Assembly: GCA_014925825.1 (NCBI GenBank)
Contig: JACGCK010000288.1
Coordinates: 1 to 50,860, forward strand
Length of the DNA stretch: 50,860 nt
Direction: 5' to 3'
From: Pholiota molesta
Lineage: Eukaryota > Basidiomycota > Agaricomycetes > Agaricales > Strophariaceae
Shown here piece after piece: positions 45,276 through 50,860 of the stretch. Positions within the stretch are counted from its first letter, which is position 1, and every line of letters starts with the position of its first letter. The translations under genes were made by a program, and so were the position numbers. The notes beneath the pieces were generated by a model. It had not been told where the DNA came from. It saw only the letters and a list, made by a program, of their open reading frames with translations, and did not search any database.

Positions 45276-45887
45276 ATGCAGGCCCAAGCAAAAACCGAGG
45301 TCGTCTTCTCCTCCAGCGTCACCAACATGGACGAGTGGGCCCAGATCACACGCATCCCCCTCACCACCGCAGACGCCCTCGGCGCCACCTACGCCCGCGC
45401 CCACCGTTGGCTCGTCGCCCTCAAAAACCGTCTCGTGCGCGACCACAACTGGACCGAACTCCCCTCGCAGGACAGTCGTATCCTCTTTTCCATCGAAATG
45501 GCCTCAATATGGCGCTCCTCGGTCAACCTGCCTGCCGGCCCAAAATTGCGACTCCAGCTGCCTGTCCATGCCTCGTCGTTTTTCTCCCCCGAGCGGCGGA
45601 TACAATGGGAGATGGTCTTTCACTCTGACATCTTCGAGTCCGTCCGGATGATATGCGGTCCGATACAGGACATCCTCAATTTGCTGCAGTGTCTTTTAAC
45701 CGGCGTGGTAACCGTGGCCTTGATAGACGCCACAGAGGGATCACGCACCGTCCGTGGTCTGCCGCCCGTTGCCTGGATTAACGCCAACGAGTCCTACCTC
45801 GTCGATATCTTTGGCCATTCTCGTTTCAAGGACTTGCATAGAGCCGCCAGTCACCCCCGCAGCTCCTTCAAGCTCGAATCTATCTAA
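45276..45887 (+). CDS. Single-exon hypothetical protein (203 aa)
   Basis: ATG in good context (AAACAATGC) to TAA with no intron, unusual in this window. Codons in the first two-thirds are C-ending (a high-expression-like bias in fungi) and unlike the surrounding AT-rich spacer, supporting a real gene. No signal peptide. The N-terminal half looks helical (WAQITRIPLTTADALGATYARAHRWLVALKNRL); the centre has FSPERRIQWEMVFHSDIFESVRMICGPIQDILNLLQCLLTG, with one moderately hydrophobic helix. No domain was recognised. Divergent from eIF2B-alpha, so co-regulation is possible but unproven. Confidence 0.65.
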   Translation: MQAQAKTEVVFSSSVTNMDEWAQITRIPLTTADALGATYARAHRWLVALKNRLVRDHNWTELPSQDSRILFSIEMASIWRSSVNLPAGPKLRLQLPVHASSFFSPERRIQWEMVFHSDIFESVRMICGPIQDILNLLQCLLTGVVTVALIDATEGSRTVRGLPPVAWINANESYLVDIFGHSRFKDLHRAASHPRSSFKLESI

Positions 45888-46623
45888 TTTTCTTCAACCA
45901 TGCGACCTTTCCTCACTTATTAGACATTCCCCTCCGGCGCTTGTCTCATCTCTTGCTTGCACCTTCATTGTGCATAATTTATACGGCACTCATCGACCTC
46001 TCCATCCCATCCATGCCCACATTCATAACTCTACTACATACATCTCCATCTTACTAATCGTTTTGCTGTTTTGCTCTTGCCTCTTGTCCTTGCATGCATC
46101 ATACATATTGCTTTTTATTGACCAAGTCTACTCACATTTGCCCTCTTCACTTGCATATATTTTTATTCCTTACCTCACTGCATTTCATTGAAGACACTAA
46201 TTATTCTCTCGTCTTTATTTTTTGGTCCCAACCTGTGTATATATCCTCCTCGAAAGTATGGCCTCGTAATATGCAACTCCCTCTAATATGCTTCCTATCC
46301 ACACCATCCCATACCTCCGTCCGGTTTTTAGCGCCGAACCCTAGACGTCACATCATGTAGCAACTCGATTTTTTTTTTCGGGCAACCACCATTGCAGCAT
46401 TACAGCGCCGTATCCACCAATTTTTTGCACCAAATACATAGAATAATGACCCTACTAATTACCCCCTTGGGAGTACTTGGTAAGTACTCCCGAAAGAGAT
46501 GTGTATGTCACGGGCCACTGATAAAATAAGGCGGTCCGATCAGAGATCACTAGTCACTTTGGCCCGGGACCGCCCAATCGGACCCACAACTTTTGTTGAT
46601 ACCACACCTTTACAGCTTCCTCC
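45888..46623. other. Intergenic region upstream of MAP1
   Basis: Pyrimidine-rich sequence (45900-46200) with CATCTC/CATTC words is probably the 3' region of the 203-aa gene. Farther right a perfect 10-bp hairpin lies at 46469-46491 and a GGTCCGAT/ATCGGACC inverted pair at about 46534-46584, just before the MAP1 leader. No coding sequence seen. Confidence 0.4.
46469..46491. repeat. Perfect short hairpin, GGGAGTACTT/AAGTACTCCC
   Basis: Two 10-bp arms with a 3-base loop. It lies about 130 bases before the MAP1 start codon. It could be a dimeric protein-binding site or a relic of a mobile-element end; neither is shown. Confidence 0.5.
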
Positions 46624-48557
46624 ATGTCGTCTGCTCCAGTCCCTTGTCAAAGCCAATCTTGTCCCAATGGCAACCCTCCATCGCGTTTAGAATGCCCCAC
46701 TTGTGCCAAGTGCGTCCTTTATCTGCGAATACAACACCTGCCATAACACACAATTCTCATAAATCACAGACTGGGAATACGCGGCTCGTTCTATTGTGGG
46801 CAAGAGTGTTTCAAGGCAGGATGTGAGCGTCGTGCATATGGCCAGCGTTCCTAACAATCAATTCTGATCCATTTGCCTTGCCACAGGGGTCAGTCCGGAA
46901 ACCGATCGAATTGCCTAGTGCGAGCGAGCGCTAATTTATCATGTCAGAAAACACACAAAATAGTCCACGATCTCGCAAAAACGGGAGGAGTTAATCTGCC
47001 CTCAGGTGCCTATCCTCGTTGTCTTTCTTCCGACAGGGTTTCAATGACCTCACTCCAGCAGATGGGACCTATAATCCGTTCCCCAACTTCGAATTCACGG
47101 GCACACTGCGCCCGGTTTATCCACTGTCGCCCAAACGTGTCGTCCCCGCCCACATTCCTCGACCAGACTATGTGGCGGCCGGCGGTACGTGTTTCATCCC
47201 AGCGCCTTGTATCCATCGACTTATCCCCAACCCATCCCCTCTATAATTATAGGCAAGCCACTTTCGGAGATCCAGGCCGCCGGGCAGCCTCCGCGAATAC
47301 TGAACGCAGAGGAAATAGAAAAGATGCGCACAGTCTGTCGGGTAGGTCACCTCTCGCATCTCATGCGCCGCTCGTAAAAAAATTCACCCGCGGCATGACG
47401 CCCTCTTTCCCCTTGGACCACCTGCATAGCTCACGCGTGAAGTTTTGGATATCGCCGCGGCCGCCGTCCGGCCTGGCATTACGACCGACGAGATTGACGA
47501 GATCGTGCACAACGCGACCATCGAGCGGAACGCGTACCCGTCCCCTCTAGGGTATCGGGGGTATGCTAAATCCGTATGCACGTATGTTCGCACTGGCCCT
47601 CCTCCCCATGCCCCCCCCTCCAATGTGTTTCATGAGGACAGCTCATTAATGTTTTTCTTGTGTTTCTGCATCTGCCCTTCAGATCCGTAAATGAAGCTAT
47701 CTGCCATGGTATACCAGATAACGGAAATTGAAGGAAGGAGACATCATTAACATTGGTACGTTTCCACTCATAATGAGACGGCGAATGATAAGACTCATTT
47801 ATTGTGTCCAGACGTATCAGTGTACTACGATGGTAGGGTTACCCAAGTTAATGTGTTTTGATCCTTTATTAACTTTGCTTATTTATAGGCTTCCATGGTG
47901 ATCTGAACGAGACATACCCAGTAGGAGAGATAGACGAGGAGTCGAAAAAACTCATTCGTACTACACGCGAGAGTCTCGACGAGGCTATTAAAATTTGCAA
48001 GCCAGGAGCACTCTTTCGCGACTTAGGAAAAGCCATGTCAGTCACCCGATTCATTTGGTTACCTGTTTCCATGAAATTAATTGACTTTGATAGTGAACCC
48101 GTAGCGCGAGCGAACGGCTGTGCCGTCGTGCGAACATACACAGGACATGGTGTCAACCAGCTCTTCCATGGTGCTCCGAACATCCCGCATTATGCGAAGA
48201 ATAAGGCGGTCGGAACGATGAAAGCTGGAATGGTGAGTGAGAACATTCGCAAAGTATTTTCCGTGTCATAATTTGTTCCTTCTTCAGACCTTCACCGTTG
48301 AGCCTGTGAGTTATCATGCTCAACGTTGATTGCTACATGCTGACAATCACTAGATGCTGAACCTTGGTACTAATTGGGGTGATGTGCACTGGCCTGATAA
48401 CTGGACTGCTACTACCATAGATGGCAAAAGGAGCGCTCAATTCGAAGATACTCTTCTGTAAGCAGTCTTTTTACCGACTACTAGGTTAACATTTTCACTC
48501 AATGTTTTTCAGGATCACGAGACGGGAGTGGAAATTCTCACCAAGAAGACAAACTAA
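46624..48557 (+). CDS. MAP1: Methionine aminopeptidase 1, with two frame breaks
   Basis: Removes initiator Met from nascent chains on cytosolic ribosomes. Exons: 46624-46709, 46770-46822, 46887-46888 (2 nt), 46948-46989, 47037-47184, 47253-47341, 47430-47581, 47683-47755, 47812-47832, 47889-48036, 48094-48232, 48288-48305, 48354-48457 and 48513-48557. The N-terminus is the MAP1 zinc finger: [39 protein letters not shown]. The catalytic part has [60 protein letters not shown] (two metal Asp), [17 protein letters not shown] (His), FTVEPML (Glu). Two single-base losses break the frame, near 47722 (GAT-AAC-CGG expected) and near 48518 (before [10 protein letters not shown], which carries the last metal-binding Glu). 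All splice sites are good, so assembly errors are likelier than a dead gene. Confidence 0.88.
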
Positions 48558-48695
48558 ATTTGGCAGATATTGGCTACATCATGCTATGGATTAGATTATA
48601 TATTTTGAGGATTACTGTCCATCGAGAGCATAACGTATAGGTTACACAGGCATCCACGTCCTCGAAACCTCGCCTCTTTTCGACTGTCCATGGAT

Positions 48696-50860
48696 TCACT
48701 TCGTTTTAGTATGCTCGATTTCGGCATTGATGTCCTGAGTCGCATCGTCAAAATGTGCTTCAGGATCAATTTCCGAAAGCCGCTTGACAGTGACACCGTC
48801 TGTGAGAGAGGCGCGCCGCACTCGGTGAGATGACTGTTCCTTCGATGTTGGCGCCATACGAAGACGTTGCAGATCGGCATAAGAGCCTTGTCTACTGCGC
48901 GACTTTTGTTGTTGGGAGGGAGGTTTAAGGCCCCCGTCACTGTCAACGAGCCCAACGACGTTATCGTAGTCTCCTGTGTCTTCTTCATCCGAATCGTCTG
49001 GTGTGTTGATTCTGCTGATATCGTCAACTGGCCCGCCCCATGCACTTGTTCCGCGCTTGGAACTGCGACTCCAGCCGAAAAGCCTTTCGTCGATCCAGGT
49101 CATTGGGTGAATAAGTCCCAGACCTTGGGCGTCACGGCGCCGACACTGCTTTTCCTTCTCCATAAACCCGAAGGTCCGTTAGATGGAGGAGCACTAGCCG
49201 AAGGCAAAATACGTGTCTGCACCGAAAGAAAGTGAATAAAAGACAAAGGATAGGATCAAGTACCAGACAGCGCACCTCATCGAAGTCGTCGTACAATTTT
49301 GGACCAAAATCGTTGATGAGGCTTGCAACTTGATTTGCCAAGTTGATCCTATCAGCTTTGAGCTTGTCGAGCGAACGCTGTTGTCCAGGGAATAACGCGA
49401 TAATAAGAGGAGGAAGTGACTTAAGGATACATTGATTAGTATGGCGTTAGAACGGATAGACTGGTGCTCACTTGAGGACGTCCATTCCAGCCTCTCCAAA
49501 TTTGAGTGCCGCATAGTTCATGAACGGTAAAGATACAACAACCAAGAACGGTGTCCAGATTCTCCATTTAGCGGAGCGTTAGCACGAATAGCTACTAATG
49601 TGGCAATGATTGCATAAAGGGTGTAAGAACAGGCGTAACGCCCATAGCGATCAGGATCTTCCATGTTGCCAAAACATCTCGCCCAGCAATCTTGACGACG
49701 GAAGCAGCGAGTGCAGCTAGTAGGTAGGTCAGGAAGTGGAAATACAATAATTATATGATGCATACCTTTTGCCTTCTTTCTCGATATGATGGAAGCCAAA
49801 ATGAGAATAGGTGAATTCAAGACTGTACCTGGAAGCGCGAGGAGGGTCCAAGAAAGAAGAAGGACGATACGATATAGGAGTAGGCCTAGAGTCTTCCAGC
49901 TTGCTTTTTGTGCTCGTGGAACCTTGTTGACGATTAGTTTTCATCATTGAGAATAAAAATAGAGCAGCCTTACTTGGTGGTCTCGAAGACCCAAGTCTCG
50001 AACGCGGCGATTATATTTTAAGACATCTGCTCGTAGTTTCTGGACTCGAGGTTCGTCTTTGAAATGGACGTAGCCTTCCAACAATCTCCGGTTCAACTCC
50101 ACCACTTGACCGAGAGTGAGATGTTGTCCAGGTTTTGTACAGACGTCGAACAGCTTGAATGAGCTATATGAAAGAGAAAGACTTGGGGATGAAGTCGTCT
50201 GGTAAAGAATCAATCTATGAGCTCACCATTAGAGTGTCGTAATCTGGTGCTCGGATGGTGACAGTTTTCAAACCATTGTAAATTAAATCGAGGAACTTGG
50301 CGACAGCTTCTCGTTTTTGTGTTCCTCCTTGTTTGAACATTTCAACGAGCTCGGGTGGGACATCCAAAGCCGTGCCAAATTCCACCACAGCCCGGGAACG
50401 AAATCGGTGTGCATGGAAATATGAAAGACCGACTGGAACAATCTTGACTTGTAGATTTGGATCGTTCGCCATTGCTCCAAGAGCCATAACTGAAACTCCT
50501 GCCTTGAGCGGTAGAAGGTCCGTACGGTCGTGACTTCCACCTAAACTCTGTCTTAGAGAAATCGTAATGAGAGGAAAATCTAGTAATACCTTCAGGGAAA
50601 ATTCCAATACTTCCTCCTTCCTTCAGGCACTGATAGACATGTCGGTACATATCCTGTTGATCAACGTAAGGCAACTTCTTGTATTCCAAACCATTGATTC
50701 CTTCAGCTTTCAATTCATCCAGTTTATCGCGTATTCGGGCCGTACCCTTGCCACTCTCTCCTCCAAACTCCTTTTTGACGCGCAATTCGGTATCCGATAT
50801 TACTTCAACTACTTCAGCGACGGCAGAGCTAACTGATTTGGTAACAGAATTTGCATGCGG
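48696..50860 (-). CDS. SCT1: Glycerol-3-phosphate/DHAP acyltransferase (Sct1/Gpt2-like), 5' partial, frame breaks
   Basis: Runs off the right edge, so the N-terminus and the NHxxxxD motif are missing. Exons seen: >50860-50590, 50540-50227, 50163-49974, 49922-49766, 49716-49472, 49419-49276 and 49216-48696. It acylates glycerol-3-phosphate, the first step of glycerolipid synthesis, in the ER. Landmarks: [20 protein letters not shown] (acyltransferase motif III), VKIVPVGLSYFHAHRFRSRAVVEFG, LTLGQVVELNRRLLEGY, LRDLGLRDHQV-like VRDLGLRDHQV, hydrophobic segments LLLYRIVLLLSWTLLALPG and LYTLYAIIATLVAIRANAP, NYAALKFGEAGMDVLK, PGQQRSLDKLKADRINLANQVA, and a phospho-rich Ser/Asp tail. Five single-base shifts (near 50135, 49625, 49568, 49471, 49133) separate these blocks while splice sites stay intact, pointing to sequence errors at short homopolymers. 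Confidence 0.85.

Noticed and set aside
1..50860. CRISPR array, rRNA, bacterial-type operon or biosynthetic gene cluster
   Set aside because: No spaced direct repeats, no rRNA-like sequence, and the genes are eukaryotic, intron-rich and functionally unrelated housekeeping genes.

Overview
The window is nuclear DNA of a filamentous basidiomycete, most likely a mushroom-forming agaricomycete. Nearly every gene is split by many 45-85 nt GT-AG introns with CTAAC/CTGAC-like branch sites, exons run down to a few bases, and some families present are typical of Agaricomycetes (a DUF6593-type protein, a small Cys-rich protein, a lineage-specific 436-aa family). There are no operons. Genes lie on both strands with short intergenic gaps, and several pairs share a divergent promoter or converge tail to tail.

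Layout. 0-5.3 kb: a small Pro/Ser-rich ORF, an N-terminal glutamine amidohydrolase (NTAQ1 type), a BTB/POZ protein and a DUF6593-like protein, all on +. 5.5-11.2 kb: one very long, mostly disordered minus-strand protein with a Cys-rich N-terminus. 11.21-13.35 kb: a 2.1-kb foldback transposon of two ~1-kb inverted arms, flanked by an 8-bp target-site duplication. 13.4-23 kb: a UBE2L3-like ubiquitin E2 (-), a SPRY/Ash2-Bre2-like COMPASS subunit (+), a UPF0658 Golgi membrane protein (-), a SET/RLSMT-like methyltransferase (-) and an SDR oxidoreductase (+). 23.2-27 kb: a long disordered protein of unknown role (-). 27-29.5 kb: no recognisable gene. 29.5-34 kb: a tandem pair of EMB8/YheT-type alpha/beta hydrolases (+). 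34-36 kb: divergent Gir2/RWDD1 (-) and mitochondrial ribosomal protein bS21m (+). 37.6-40.7 kb: a lineage-specific protein (+) converging on a cyclin K/Ctk2-like cyclin (-). 42-45.9 kb: a six-exon Cys-rich mini-protein (-), eIF2B-alpha/Gcn3 (-), and a single-exon unknown (+). 46.6-50.9 kb: methionine aminopeptidase 1 (+) converging on a glycerol-3-phosphate acyltransferase (-) that runs off the right edge.

Functional themes are housekeeping: translation and its control (eIF2B-alpha, Gir2, bS21m), protein N-terminus processing and turnover (MAP1, NTAQ1, E2), chromatin/transcription (Ash2/Bre2, cyclin), and lipid/ester metabolism (GPAT, alpha/beta hydrolases). I see no metabolic gene cluster, CRISPR, rRNA or convincing tRNA.

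Two things deserve attention beyond the gene list. First, the foldback element is the clearest mobile DNA here. Second, several conserved genes (MAP1, GPAT, the 23-27 kb gene, probably NTAQ1) carry single-base frame breaks, mostly at short homopolymers, although their splice sites are intact; assembly indels look likelier than pseudogenisation. Exon structures were derived by hand from splice signals, frame continuity and family resemblance, without alignment or RNA data. Family assignments come from recognised motifs, not from a search.
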